From Crambe crambe (Eukaryota > Porifera > Demospongiae > Poecilosclerida > Crambeidae): a stretch of 64,000 bases of DNA. The notes below the pieces were generated by a model. It saw nothing but the letters and a program-made list of their open reading frames with translations, did no database searches and had not been told where the DNA came from. The stretch is from positions 6,355,563 to 6,419,562 of the forward strand of contig OZ004594.1 in assembly GCA_963924555.1 (NCBI GenBank). Direction: 5' to 3'. The translations under genes and the position numbers were made by a program. Of this stretch, positions 10,581 through 21,225 are shown piece by piece (within the stretch, counting starts at the first letter, position 1; each line of letters starts with the position of its first letter).

Positions 10581-10840
10581 ACAAGTGAGCACAAAAAATT
10601 TCTTCTAAATAAAAAGTTAAGTAGGGATAGCCTAAAATCTAACTGGGCTGTATAATATACTGCAGCCTCGTATGAAAACAATCCCTACATTTACATTCAC
10701 TGCCTTTAGCTAGCTATGGGTCGTTGTAAAAGTAGGATTATTTTCATACGAGGCTGCAGTACATTATACAGCCCAGTTAGATTTTAGGCTATCCCTACTT
10801 AACTTTTTATTTAGAAGAAATTTTTTGTGCTCACTTGTTT
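10581..10840. repeat. Complete foldback element, about 110-bp arms
   Basis: The two arms (CAAGTGAGCACAAAAAATTT… and …AAATTTTTTGTGCTCACTTG) are nearly identical inverted copies. They include AGATTTTAGGC and CATACGAGGCTGCAGTA and are separated by about 50 bp. No coding potential. Confidence 0.85.
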
Positions 10841-10849
10841 CTATCCTTT

Positions 10850-11266
10850 TTTTAGTGCTTGAAGTTGAAAGTAAGTTTGTGTAAGTAAAGAATTGAGGGT
10901 GGCAGTATTGATCATCATTTGAAATGAGAGTATGCAGTGATTATTCGACATGAGGCTACAGTACAGTACTATAGCTAGTCTATACAAAGCCAGCTCTACA
11001 TAAACCTATCTTTTTTCTTTTGTAGGCACATACACAGTCTCTGGAAGAGTTTATTTAGCTATTTAAGTTTTGTCTATTATTTAATATAAAATTTTACAGC
11101 AACAGCAATGTAAATGACATGTGCATGGCTGGTAAAGTGAGCTGACTACACTACAGCCAAGTACTACTATAGGATGAGCATCTGTACTGCAATGCAGCAA
11201 GGAGTGTCAGGAAGATCATCAGATAAGAATAAATAGCTAGCTAAACGATTAAACTGAAGACCTAGC
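10850..11266. other. No gene seen
   Basis: AT-rich spacer with scattered TAGCTAGC. No supported exon or palindrome. Confidence 0.4.
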
Positions 11267-11599
11267 CAGGGGCGGATTTAGCCAGTCTTCTTCCGTGTTC
11301 CGGAAGACGGTCAGTATTTTTGTTATTAGGTAAAGATCGTCAGCGCGTGCGCAGACTGATTTTATACTCCGCATTTGATTAGGTTTCAGCCTATTGCTAC
11401 AGGCTACAGCTACAGACTACAGCTGAAGCTTTACAATATTAGATAGCTGGGCCATCAGAATTCTTCATCAATCAACTTCGAAATGGGCGTGGCTGAGCAA
11501 TGTGTGGGCGTGGTCACATAAATTTCCCCGCGCGCAACTGATTTACCACTGGTACATGGTGTGGAAGACTGTCAATTTCAAGGGCTAGATCCGCCCCTG
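11267..11599. mobile_element. hAT-like non-autonomous element
   Basis: Ends CAGGGGCGGATTTAGC and GCTAGATCCGCCCCTG are inverted copies with one or two mismatches. They are flanked by CTAGC on both sides, a truncated or imperfect target duplication. The CAGNGGCGGA-type terminus is typical of hAT non-autonomous elements. It has no transposase. Confidence 0.65.
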
Positions 11600-11715
11600 C
11601 TAGCTTAGCTAAACTTGCTACTGAACTGATTAGGCTGCCACATGTGCACTTATACGTGGCCCCGCCCACACGCTCCGCCCCCTACCGACGTGCGCTTCAA
11701 AATGGCGTAGATTAA

Positions 11716-12604
11716 CCATAGATATTAGACACGGAACAGGATTGGAAACTGCCTACGTCATGTGACGTCACGCCCATTAAGCTAATACATTTCGCGCATG
11801 CTATCCGCGTTGTAACCATAGAAAATTTAGCCCTATTGTCGCAATACATTTTCTGAGGAAGAGAGGTACAGACTTTGTGGGACTAGAGCTACGAGTGCAA
11901 GTACTTTTCTAGCAATTTTATCCTATAGAAGTTTGGAAGGTAAAGTTTCTTACTGGAATAGACTGAAATAAAGAGTGTAGTAATTGTTTTTGGTGTAGGA
12001 TATGTTGCTAAAGATTTTATAGGCCTACCAATTTGTGGGACTAGAACAGGACTCACATAAATTTAGAAGTCAAGTATTTGGTATCTTTTAGTAGTATAAT
12101 AGTTTGTCTATCGGATGATATATGCTATATTGATTCATAGCTGTTGGTTTTCTTTTAATGTAGTGTTAAACTACATGGGTTAAATAGTTATTATTATTAT
12201 ATTTCTATTATTTATTTGCATTATCATGTTTTATTATCCACTCCACAAAGCTCTCTGCACAAGAACGGGCATCTATAGATGGCTGGAGAAGAAGACTAAA
12301 CTCTTCATCTTTCAAAACTTGAGATACTGAATCTCTCATAGATTTGTACTATCTAGCTAGATCTAGTCTCATATAAATTTTATCATCTTTATAAAAGCAC
12401 AACATGGAAACACTCTAGTCCAGCTAATATTAAGCTACTAGACTAATATCTGCTCTGATATCTTTTTCAGAACTCATTCTTATTCTTAACTATTATGTGG
12501 CAACTATGCATTCATATCTCGCGCCAAAATTTCCCGGCAAACACGGATAGCACGCGCATGGTAGTATTAAGTTTCCAATCCTGTTCCGTGTCTACTATCT
12601 ATGG
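11716..12604 (+). mobile_element. 889-bp TIR element (copy 1), 5-bp target duplication
   Basis: Begins CCATAGATATTAGACACGGA and ends with the inverse (TCCGTGTCTACTATCTATGG). It is flanked by ATTAA on both sides (11711-11715 and 12605-12609). A second full copy is inverted at 28463-29348 with a different 5-bp duplication (TTACA). No transposase frame is visible. The 5-bp duplication rules out Tc1/mariner and TTAA-type elements; family not assigned. Confidence 0.85.
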
Positions 12605-12796
12605 ATTAACCGAGTGCTATCGATATCACTAATTTGTGAAGTAGCGCTTTAGTCAAAACTAATAGCAAAAGATCAGCCTCTAGGTGCCGCTCTAAGAGAT
12701 AGCCAAAGCAGAATTTTGATGACTATAGCCAGTAAGTCGGTACGTCGATCTTACACATTAAGGTAGGCGGGGTAACTCCGGACGAACTTTCAATTG

Positions 12797-12810
12797 GGAA
12801 GGATAACTTT
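12797..12810. repeat. Target-site duplication, left
   Basis: GGAAGGATAACTTT, repeated exactly at 15841-15854. The uninterrupted copy of the host element (near 28010, minus strand) has it once. Confidence 0.9.
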
Positions 12811-12856
12811 TTATTTATTTTTATTTTTTAGTATTTTTATTTATTTTTATTTATTT
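12811..12856 (-). other. A-rich 3' tail of the retrotransposon
   Basis: On the minus strand the element ends in a run of AAATA, AAAAATA and AATA units with only two interruptions (TACT near the middle), directly before the target duplication. Confidence 0.85.
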
Positions 12857-13494
12857 AACGTTGCTCCAGAAGCCATCAGCAGCGATGTCTAAGCGGGCTC
12901 CACTCTGACGATTTGATGATTGATTGTGGAGGGCTTCACCTTGTAGTGGCTGGAGATGTGGCTCTATTGCCACATTGTGGCAAACTTCTGAAAGGAGATG
13001 TGCAGTGAAGTCCCGAATCTCATTATGCCTGATGGATGGATAACCTCCAGTGGGGCAGGAGAAGGCATGTTCCACTGAGAAGTTGTGGCCACATGAGCAG
13101 GAGGATGGAGTATTGATCAGCTGCCAACCATACCTCAGGGCCAAAGCGTCTCTGAAAGCACTCTTGTGGAGTGAGAATCTAAACTCTTCCACGGGCAGTA
13201 CGGTAAGCCAATTTGAGGCTCCTTTTTCTTGAGAAAGATCCATAGCTCTTTGCAGCTTGATAGGTAGATTAGCTCTAACTGAACTGGCCTGAGTGTTCTG
13301 AATGGTGCGCTTTCTTTTCTTCACATCAGAGACAGCAGAAAGCTGCTCTGCATAGGCTTCGTAGGGATAGGAGCTCTCCTGTGCTAGGATGAGGTCAACT
13401 AGTGGCTTGGTTACGTTCTTTGAAGCTGAGAATTCCTCGCTGGCTGTGGTGGAGGGATTGGTGAGTCCTAACCCACCCAGTCGGCATGGGAGAG
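12851..13494 (-). pseudogene. Retrotransposon C-terminus: zinc knuckle and endonuclease-like region, truncated
   Basis: After the frameshift the frame reads through a thumb-like region, then a basic run (KKRKR), then SCSCGHNFSVEHAFSC (CxC…H…C knuckle as in R2/CRE-type elements), RHNEIRD and ARLDIAADGFW. The last two resemble the restriction-like endonuclease of site-targeting non-LTR elements. Coding stops three codons after GFW, directly at the AAATA tail, so the expected rest of the domain is missing. Probably internal polyadenylation of the parent transcript; a later deletion is the alternative. Confidence 0.7.
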
Positions 13495-14772
13495 CTAGTA
13501 AGTCCCTCTCCTTATCATTTGGGGCAGGGCGACTCGATAACTTAATTCTGTCCGGATAATGTCCTCAAGGGGTTGTAGGAGAGGACCAATGTTCTCGGTA
13601 GTTCTTGATAAGTATGACCATTTGTTGACGAGTCCATGTGTGAAGGCTGCATATGCAGCTTGAGGGCTGGTCTCAGCGATTGAACACAACAACTTCAATT
13701 CATGACACCATCGGGCCACTTTCTCCTGTACATAGCTTTCTCGGAAGGAGGAGGTACCCAGGGGGGATCCTAGGTAAGAGTGGCCATCTGAAGTAATCTT
13801 GATCTGTGTATCACCAAAGATGGTAGTGGCACTTGCGAAAGAGGATTCCTTTGTTATCAGGTATGTTTTGGAAGCATTGACATGATATCCATAAGCAGGG
13901 CCGTGAAAGACGAGGGCATCCCACCATGAGCGGAGATCTGATAGGTGACCAGTGGCTGAGGCATCGTCTGCATACCAGGCTTGAGTGACAGAACAGTGAG
14001 GGTTTACTTTCTTGATCAATGGTAGTAGGGCTATGGCATACATTGGCATAGCTAGCGGATCCCCTTGCGTAGTCCCTTCTTTGGAGTGTATGGTTGTGCC
14101 TCCAACGAATAGTTCTGGGTCTTTCCGGTAAGAGTTGATCAACATGGTGGAGATGGAAGGGCATAAAGTTCTGATGTTTCTTAGGGCAATTTGACGATTC
14201 AGGGAGTTGAAAGCATTACTTGCATCTACCAATAGAACAGCCTCGCTGTTCTCCTCTTTGAAAGTGTGGTTCATGGCGTGTACAGCTGCCTCAGTGCCGC
14301 TCTTTTGACCTGCACAAAGTTGGACTGTGCCTGCGGCATCTTGAATGTCAGCACCAGTGACTGAAAGGACAGCCTTTGCTATAATTCTCCGAATAGTCTC
14401 ACAAACCCCAATAGGACGCACACCTGGGTTCTTGTTGAGGGCAATTAATCGGCAGGCCATCAGAGGGGCTAGGCCCTCTGGGTCAACCAACACAGTGCAG
14501 ATACGCCGAGTGAGTAGTGCCAGGGAGTTGCAGAGATCTGTGGAGGCTGAGCCAAATGAGGTGCATAATCTCCTCCATCCATGAGCATCAATTCCAGATG
14601 GACCAGCAGCACCTTCAGTCCGCAAAGCTGCTGCACGGATGGTCTTTCCTTGAATGGAATCAAATACTACTGGGTGTGTATCTGGTGGAGATGCAGCCTC
14701 ATCCACTAAGGCATCATCTTGCGGGTCAGCTCCAATGGAATGCTTTAACTTGAGGGCATCTAGCACCGACAT
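13495..14772 (-). pseudogene. Reverse transcriptase domain of the non-LTR element
   Basis: About 425 codons containing ordered RT motifs: LVDASNAFNSLNR (motif A aspartate), GTTQGDPLAMPMYA (motif B), YADDASATG (catalytic YADD, motif C), then YLGSPLG. It is in frame with the preceding cysteine-rich region across a single TGA. It ends prematurely at 13495 because of a one-base indel near 13515-13525; the other frame resumes immediately with RDLLALPCRLGGLGLTNP. All catalytic aspartates are present. Role in the family: copying element RNA at the nicked target. Confidence 0.92.
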
Positions 14773-14823
14773 TGAGCCTCCATCGGTACATGGAACATTG
14801 TCAGATAGTTGGAGGGTGGAGCC

Positions 14824-15606
14824 TCATTTCTCCTCGTTGATTAGACGGAGAGCTGCTTTAGTGTTGCCTTTTAGCATTTCTTGTGTAAAGTTTCTTTTGA
14901 TAGAGTTCGTATCATCTTTCCGTCTCCTGTTGGGAATTCGCTTCTGAATTGTTTTTCCCTCCAGTAATAATTCTTCCAGGTTTCCAGCTTTCCACAGAGT
15001 CAATCTTCGCTCTAGGCACGCTATGTGATCTCTTGTCTTGGATGTGCGATGTGGTTTCTGAAGAAGCAGTGCGCACATTGTCATGACTGCTTTCAAGGCT
15101 ACACTCTCTAGAGCCGAACCCTCTCCATAAGCACGAAATAGCCGTGACAGCTCATTGATAAAACCTTTACCTTGGTTCCCTGAGGGTACAGTGAACACGT
15201 TCCGTGTCCAGTACACCACGGTCTTGTAGCACTTATCCAGCTGTGAACTGAAACTGCTGGCTTCTAGCTCACCCCATGTAAACACAGGTGCAGCAATTGT
15301 TTGGAAAATTGGAAGGGAGGTGGAGCAGGCCTGGGAGGAGCCTATTGTGCTTGGAGTAGTAGGTGTGGGCTGTGGGTGAGCATTGACAGTGGGACAGGCA
15401 GCATTCTGAGTCTTGATAGCACTGGTAGCAGGATCAGCAGCAGGGTTGGACTGGTTTTGGCTCGGTGGGGCAATATTGGCACAATTGCCTAAACGCAGGG
15501 GGAGGCAGGTGGAGCAGGGTATCCCCTGCTTGACACAGTGGCAGTTCAGGCATCGGCTTGTGCGGTTGCATCTGCAGCAGGTCATCCAAACAGTGAGTGC
15601 AGTCAC
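14824..15606 (-). pseudogene. Retrotransposon ORF, N-terminal part (cysteine-rich)
   Basis: About 260 codons. Near the start is a dense cysteine cluster (TCCRCNRTSRCLNCHC, then GIPCSTC) that could bind metal or nucleic acid. It is followed by a proline/threonine-rich linker and a helical basic region (IPNRRRKDD). It ends at a TGA at 14824-14826, but the reading frame continues in register into the reverse transcriptase, so that stop is probably a single nonsense mutation inside one long ORF. The start is uncertain: the frame is entered from the 5' region of the element, and a +1 frame upstream also contains a CTHC motif. Confidence 0.75.
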
Positions 15607-15840
15607 CTAGACCAGGAGCAGAATCCAAATAAAGCACACTCCCGAAAGCCACCAGCCGAGCAGGAGATTAGGAGCCACTAAGGTGGGGGGTTTTCAAGCC
15701 TCAGGCTCTTGCACAGTGGTGCAAAGCTAGACTGTAACCACCGCAGTAGCTTCTCAACAGTAGCTTCTCAACAGTGCTTCTCAACAGTGCGTATTCACTA
15801 TAAAGACATCAAGCATTTTTTTTGTATTGTATTCAGCATT

Positions 15841-15854
15841 GGAAGGATAACTTT
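15841..15854. repeat. Target-site duplication, right
   Basis: Exact copy of 12797-12810. After it the interrupted host element resumes (GGAATGGAAGCAGCTATGAT). Confidence 0.9.
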
Positions 15855-16309
15855 GGAATGGAAGCAGCTATGATCGAGCAGTAAAGTTCAAAAAGAAGCT
15901 GAACTCTTCATCTATCAAGGCCCCAAGCGTTATTATTTTAGTACTTACTCTTGTGAAGTTATCGGGCAAAATTCATAGCTAGTATAAAATCGCGGTTTGG
16001 GGTAACATGACCTTGGTTTATCTGATACACATGCACTTTTTTCCTGCACTCTCTTGATGTTCAGCCAGGCCTGCTTGAAATGCACAAGATCGAGACGTAA
16101 AGTTTCGGTTCGACGATTATAGATTTCGGGGCACGATGCAGTCCAGAACGGTGGAAGAAGAGTTTAGCTAAGCATGCATTTAAACAAGTAGCAGTTATAG
16201 TTACTGCAGGTATAAAGACTGCTTCTCAATCTTTGTAGTTTCTGAAAAAAAGTTGAAAGTCCGAAGTTACCCCATGTCCGGAGATACCCCCTCCTACCTT
16301 ATTATAAAG

Positions 16310-16514
16310 AAAAAGAACAAAAGTCAATTTTTTCTTATGTTAGTGAATGAATTTTTGGTATTTGAACATTCTCCTCTCTTCTTTGTAGATGTAATAATTC
16401 ACTGTAGCCTTCTGAGATCCTGTAGAGTAAGGGTAGAAGAGAAAGAAGACTTTTTAGTTTATACAGTCTTATGACCTTTGACCTGCCATCCCTACTTAGA
16501 CGCACTCTCTGATA
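16310..16514. repeat. Repeat shared with 10145-10373
   Basis: Shares GTTAGTGAATGAATTTT, TGTAGCCTTCTGAGA and the TGCCATCCCTACTTAGA…CACTCTCTGAT terminus, here with the hairpin half deleted. Confidence 0.65.
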
Positions 16515-16602
16515 TCAGGTACATGCAACAGTGCGTGAATAGTACGTCCCATACACCTAACGCTCGCTGCGCTCACTCCCTTGCAGGAGCCATTATAATA
16601 CA

Positions 16603-16650
16603 TATAGGCCAGCTTTGCTGGCCTATAGTCCCGGCATTGGGTGCCGGGAC
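16603..16650. repeat. Two back-to-back perfect hairpins
   Basis: TATAGGCCAGC-TTT-GCTGGCCTATA (16603-16627) abuts GTCCCGGCA-TTGGG-TGCCGGGAC (16628-16650). A third partial GCCGGGAC follows at about 16679. It is GC-rich in an AT-rich setting. Function unknown; it could be an element end or a structured RNA. Confidence 0.6.
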
Positions 16651-16696
16651 TGGTGGGCCTGAACGGACCGATCCCGTTGCCGGGACTGTAGACACA

Positions 16697-17060
16697 GTGT
16701 TAATAATAATAATAATAATAATAATCTTCTTGATAGCCATAACTCCTGACTGCTTCATTCTATATCTACGATCTTGGTACCATATTGAAGCTCTTCACCT
16801 GATCTAAGGAATATTATTGTTCAAATTGAAGTAAAGCTCAAGTCCTAACTGTCATTTGCCATCCGAGTGCCTTTGTGGACGCTTGACAGCCATAACTCCC
16901 AACTGCTTCATCCTATATCTACGATCTTGGTACCATCTTGAAGCTCTACACCTCAGGTAAGGAAAGGTATTGTTCAAATTGAAGTACAGTTCAAGTCCTA
17001 ACTGTCGATTGCCGTTCGAGTGAATGCCTTTGTGGACGACTCAAATTCTCGAACGCTTCG
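16697..17060. repeat. ATA microsatellite plus 153-bp tandem dimer
   Basis: An AAT/ATA run is followed by two head-to-tail units, each with GCCATAACTCC…CTGCTTCAT, ATATCTACGATCTTGGTACC and TTGAAGCTCT. A second dimer with the same order is at 54945-55290. Confidence 0.8.
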
Positions 17061-17109
17061 TAGATAGCACAGTTAGTTCATAGATTTGGTAGACACTACG
17101 TAGATAACG

Positions 17110-17350
17110 TTTCTAAATGAAAGAGTGATGTAGGCTTGACTATATGACTATAAAAAGTACGGAAACAAGGTGCTGGCTATGTACAGCATTTGCTCTGCTA
17201 ACTGTAACAGAATCGACAAATCCTACATCGCTGCAAGGACTGCATTTGTCACTGTGCTCTGCTAACTGTCATAAAATTGACATAAACCCTACATTGCTGC
17301 AAGGTGTAACCAAAAAGGATAATATCATTATAGCAGCAGTGATGTAGGGT
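17110..17350. repeat. Partial copy of the foldback at 55512-55854
   Basis: Contains AAATGAAAGAGTGATGTAGG, AGGTGCTGGCTATGTAC and GCTGCAAGGTGTA, but lacks the mirrored right arm. Confidence 0.7.
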
Positions 17351-18029
17351 TTGAGGACAGTATTCTAACTCCAACTGCAACGCGGTTCTGTCCATTTTAT
17401 CACTTACCTTTTCACTCCACACAACTTTAGTGCGTAGAATTTAGTGTAGTAAGTGAATGTTACTTAATTTATAGCTCAAAACTACACCAAAACATTAAGG
17501 AAGATGGTATTATTTAGTTACTTGGACTGAAATAATACTTTTGTTAGATTATAATAGCATTTATTATCATTCATTGAAAAAAAAGAGCAACCTGAAAATC
17601 CTTACCTTGTGGGAGACTGGGAGAAAGTAAAAATAAATGTAAAATATTGTCATGGTGGTTAAACATAGCAACTCAAGACTCAATAATGGCTGATATTTTT
17701 GTCAATGCACCGGGAGAAAGTGTCATTTTCAGGGACTAGTCACTCCATCACACTTTGTGGCACTATCAAGACACACATGCTTTCACTATGTAGCTAATTG
17801 AAAAATTGCCTATGGCATAATTCAGCTTTTGGATAATAAAAATGGCAACAAACAACAGCAACATTGCTGCAACAAATGTATTATTCAACCATTGGCATGC
17901 ATAGGTATGATAGCTAATGTAGCCAGCTAGCTAGTTGTATAAATCTTGTGATGCTAGCTATATAATTGATACTGTAGTAATAATGGGAACCATCCTACAA
18001 AAATTCACATAAAACGAGAAAAAAATTAC
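17351..18029. other. No gene seen
   Basis: AT-rich, no long frame, no splice-bounded candidate. Confidence 0.4.
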
Positions 18030-18830
18030 ATACTAAGTAGAAAAAAAAGAAGAAAATACGTAATGTAAAGCGCGATCCTTCCCTGAGTACCTCAGCACTT
18101 CGCTGCCATCACGGATCTCTAAAGCAACTTCGTCCTTCTCCATGCTATTAACTTAGAGCGCCTAACTCTACTTCGTTTTGGACTGTGCATCAGGTCAGAA
18201 ATTGTACTACCGTCTCCATGTTGACGATCTTTACCATACAATCTAAGAACACGTGCAAGCAGAGTTCTTTAGCTTTATCCTGTAGTAGCGGCAAGCCTTG
18301 ATTACAGACAGAGATGAGACTCTGCTAAGCAGCAGCGTGTACAGGAATTGTGGTTCAGGTGAGTATCTAGTCAGCTTTACTATCATCGGTAATTGTACTA
18401 CTGTCTCCATGTTGACGATCTTTACCATGCAATCTAAGAACACATGCAAGCAGAGTTCTTTAGCTTTCTCCTGTAGCGGCAAGCCTTGATTGCAGACAGA
18501 GATGAGACTTGTGTACAGGCATTATGTGGTTCAGGTGAGTATCTAGTCAGCTTTAATTATCATCTGTATTAATAGCTGACGAAAAGCAGTTAGGTCATAA
18601 TCAACTGCTTGTATTATGGAAATGTTTCCTATCTTTTATCAGGTTATGGCCTTCCAGCTTCAATAATCTGTGACTTGGGACAGTAGTGAGAGAGTAGAGT
18701 TGTACTTCCTGACCTTTCACCTGTTAACTTGCTACAAAATAAATATTTTTTAATGATCAAAATAATTATTGCCTTGACAGCTCCTCTCAGTGACACATCT
18801 GTAATGTAAAAAAAATCATACATTGTAAAT
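18030..18830 (-). repeat. Element fragment with decayed coding repeat (copy 3 of 3)
   Basis: Starts with the variant terminus CATACTAAGTAGAAAAAAAA. On the minus strand 18065-18560 repeats the ISDLM…SPKRS coding remnant, again with an internal duplication. The tail 18530-18815 matches 7660-7945. It is cut at 18830 by the hairpin terminus. Confidence 0.65.
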
Positions 18831-19540
18831 CAGAGAGTGCGGTAGCACTCTCTATGTAGGGATGACTCGGACGGCCGCGCGCGCCGCCTATAGACTAATA
18901 CAAAGGTGAAATTCTAGTTCTCCCACTTAGACCTAATAAAAGCTACTGTGAATGATTATCCAGCCTACTAGAGCCTACTACAATGTGCAGACCAAGTTTC
19001 AGGACCAGGGAGCTTACCGTTTCAGAAATACGGCAAGCAGGTAAATCGCTGGATTCTTCTTCTTCTCTATTATTATTATTATTATTATTCTTAGACAACC
19101 ATGTCTCTCGAACCACTCAAGCTACAGCTAGGATTTCTGGATAAATCCACTCTATCTTTTCTACTCGTTGATCCTCGAAAGAGTCGATGAAAAAGGAGAG
19201 ACTACGGAGCACAGCACTCGACTGATTCAATTAGGAAGCCATCTTTTCTATAATACGCATGCGCATGTATTTGATATCCAATTATTTGAAATTATAATAT
19301 TACTCAGCTGTCTCGATCTAGCTAGCTGGCTAGCTAACTAGCTAGCTCTAGATAATGATGATAGACTACTGTATCGACTCGGGGATTTAGATTCACCACG
19401 GTAGACTCTATTTCAGCATCTTTGACCTCCAAGTATAGCTCAACAATAACATAACACCTTGACTCGTTGATAATGATTGGGCTGGTATGCTGGAGAACTA
19501 TTCTTCTTTCATCTGTCCCTGCATACACATAGAAGAATGA
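18831..19540 (+). repeat. Repeat starting at a conserved hairpin
   Basis: Begins TCAGAGAGTGCGGTAGCACT and runs through GCGCGCGCC, an ATT run (19070-19090), CTCGTTGATCCTCGAAAGAG and ACTGTATCGACTCGGGGATT. Related blocks in inverse order are at 43600-44050. The 3' boundary is not clear. Confidence 0.6.
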
Positions 19541-19564
19541 ACTCTATACATAGCTAAAACCATA

Positions 19565-19875
19565 AAAGAGAGGAAAAAAGATAAGGGAAAAAGCATTTCA
19601 TGAAATGAAAAAAGATGTAGGGATGACCACTGCTCAAAAAAGTAAGGGTGGGAATGGGATCAATCTTTGTTCTGTATATCCAGCCAACAATCCCTACATA
19701 TACGTCAGGTAGCTTCAGATGATAGTGTAGTAATGTACGTATATGTAGGGATTGTTGGCTGGATATACAGAACAAAGATTGATCCCATTTCCATCCTTCT
19801 TGTTTCCTTACCTTTTTGAGCAGTGGTCATCCCTACATCTTTTTTCATTTCATGAAATGCTTTTTCCCTAAGATT
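19565..19875. repeat. Complete 'GTAGGGAT' foldback, type copy
   Basis: The left arm (AAAGCATTTCATGAAATGAA…ATATCCAGCCAACAATCCCT) and its inverse on the right are about 130 bp each, separated by about 50 bp. Other copies: 37920-38550 (interrupted), 48410-48695, 58935-59140 and fragments. Confidence 0.85.
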
Positions 19876-19889
19876 TATTGCCTGTTTTT

Positions 19890-20380
19890 TTCTACTTAGT
19901 ATGCGGTTGAGACTTGAAAAAAAAAGAAAAAAAAAAGAGCCAGATCAAGGTTTGATCAACATGTGAGAGTGAGGGTAGCAGTCACATCACTTTGTTGTGG
20001 GGCCTTGCCGCCACAAGCTAAATTGCAGGGGATCTGCTATCAGTTCACTGGATATCATGGAATATCCCATGTGAGCTGAGATGAGAAAGTGGGACAAAAA
20101 ATAGCTGTCCTATAGACTAATAAATTACAATTAAAAATGTAGTTACAGAAAAAATTTACTTCAATGTAGGTATGAGAATCAAGAATTATTAGTCGCATGA
20201 CTTAGAGCTATTTCTTGTGATTTTTAGTGCACTAGTTGACAAGTTTTGATCTCAAAATAATTATTACAATAGTGCATTTTATCTGACTAGAGTTAGATGT
20301 CTTCTTTTATGGTATTATACATCTGGAGAATTCTGGTCTTATCAGAGACCCTGTTTCCCAAGTACAACATTCCAAGGGAG
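19890..20380. other. No gene seen
   Basis: Begins with a CTACTTAGTATGCGG terminus variant at 19902-19916, then unremarkable AT-rich sequence. Confidence 0.4.
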
Positions 20381-20382
20381 TA

Positions 20383-21223
20383 GTGTAAGCCGCCGATTAT
20401 CGACCAGCACCTATTATCGACCGTGGCAGCACCAATTATCGACTACATAGTATACGGAAAGTCTATGGTAGTAAACAAACATAAAATGAGTTTATGAAAG
20501 TGGCTGCATTGAAAAATATATGGGAAAAACTTACAAGCTCTAGAGAGAAAACAGGACTTCAACAGCACGTATTTATCAACTGCAGTATGAAAGTAAGTTA
20601 CTAGCTCACGTTACCTATTGCCATGGCTCCGGAAGATATCGCTTAAAAGGTACGAAAGCTATCGACTTAAAGTCGAATTTGGTGCTTGTTTAGTGAGGAT
20701 GTATAGATTATGACTGGATTCTGTAGGAATATGAAACACAGACCAATGAAGACTGTCTCCGAAAAGTATCACCAGAATCCAACAAAAAGGAGAGCTTCTG
20801 CAGCAGTTCCATTCCACCGTTAAATTGTGAAGCAGTTTATGGTAGAAATGCTTCGTTCATTTTTTATAAAATTTGTTATGATGATGTATTTTATAGCATA
20901 AAATAGTATAAAAGTATCTTTTTAAGGGCCCTAACATGTAGTGGAGCAAAACTGAAAGAAAGAATGGGAACGGACGATGATTGATATTATGATTTTCAAC
21001 GGGTGGTCAAAAATTGGTGTCGGTGGTCGATAAATGATTTCACACTTGATGTAGTAGATTCAGCATAGCAAAATTTCTATCCAGTTGTGAGAAAAATAAT
21101 TTATATGACGTTATAGAGGATGAAATTATCTTTCCTATGGTTGTTGTTTGAGACTTTGACAACCATCGATGAGGGAGATATGGTGCGAGGTACAAAGTAT
21201 GGTCGATAATTGGCGGCTTACGC
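20383..21223. mobile_element. TA-flanked TIR element with subterminal TTATCGAC repeats
   Basis: Termini GTGTAAGCCGCCGATTATCG and its inverse (…CGATAATTGGCGGCTTACGC) are each flanked by TA. ATTATCGAC occurs three times in the left 75 bp, with inverse copies near the right end. The 841 bp contain no transposase. A TA duplication fits a Tc1/mariner/pogo-type element. Confidence 0.7.
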
Positions 21224-21225
21224 TA

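Larger units (their letters stand above)
12811..15840 (-). mobile_element. Non-LTR retrotransposon, RT plus C-terminal endonuclease-like region
   Basis: A 3030-bp insertion flanked by a perfect 14-bp duplication, with its 3' end (window left) in an AAATA/AATA-rich tail and no terminal repeats. These are the marks of target-primed reverse transcription. Coding runs on the minus strand: a cysteine-rich N-terminal region, reverse transcriptase, a CxC…H…C knuckle, and a restriction-like endonuclease-type end. It carries one in-frame stop, one frameshift and a truncated C-terminus, so this copy is dead. Clade (CRE/R2/NeSL-like) is not assigned. Confidence 0.9.
12761..16299. mobile_element. TA-flanked TIR element interrupted by a retrotransposon
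   Basis: Ends AGGTAGGCGGGGTAACTCCG and its inverse (…CCCCCTCCTACCT) are each flanked by TA. Without the insert at 12811-15840 it corresponds to the 565-bp copy at 27486-28050, which lies in the opposite orientation. No transposase remains. Confidence 0.85.

Noticed and set aside
14345-15610. Plus-strand open frames opposite the retrotransposon
   Set aside because: They are antisense shadows of a clear reverse transcriptase ORF.
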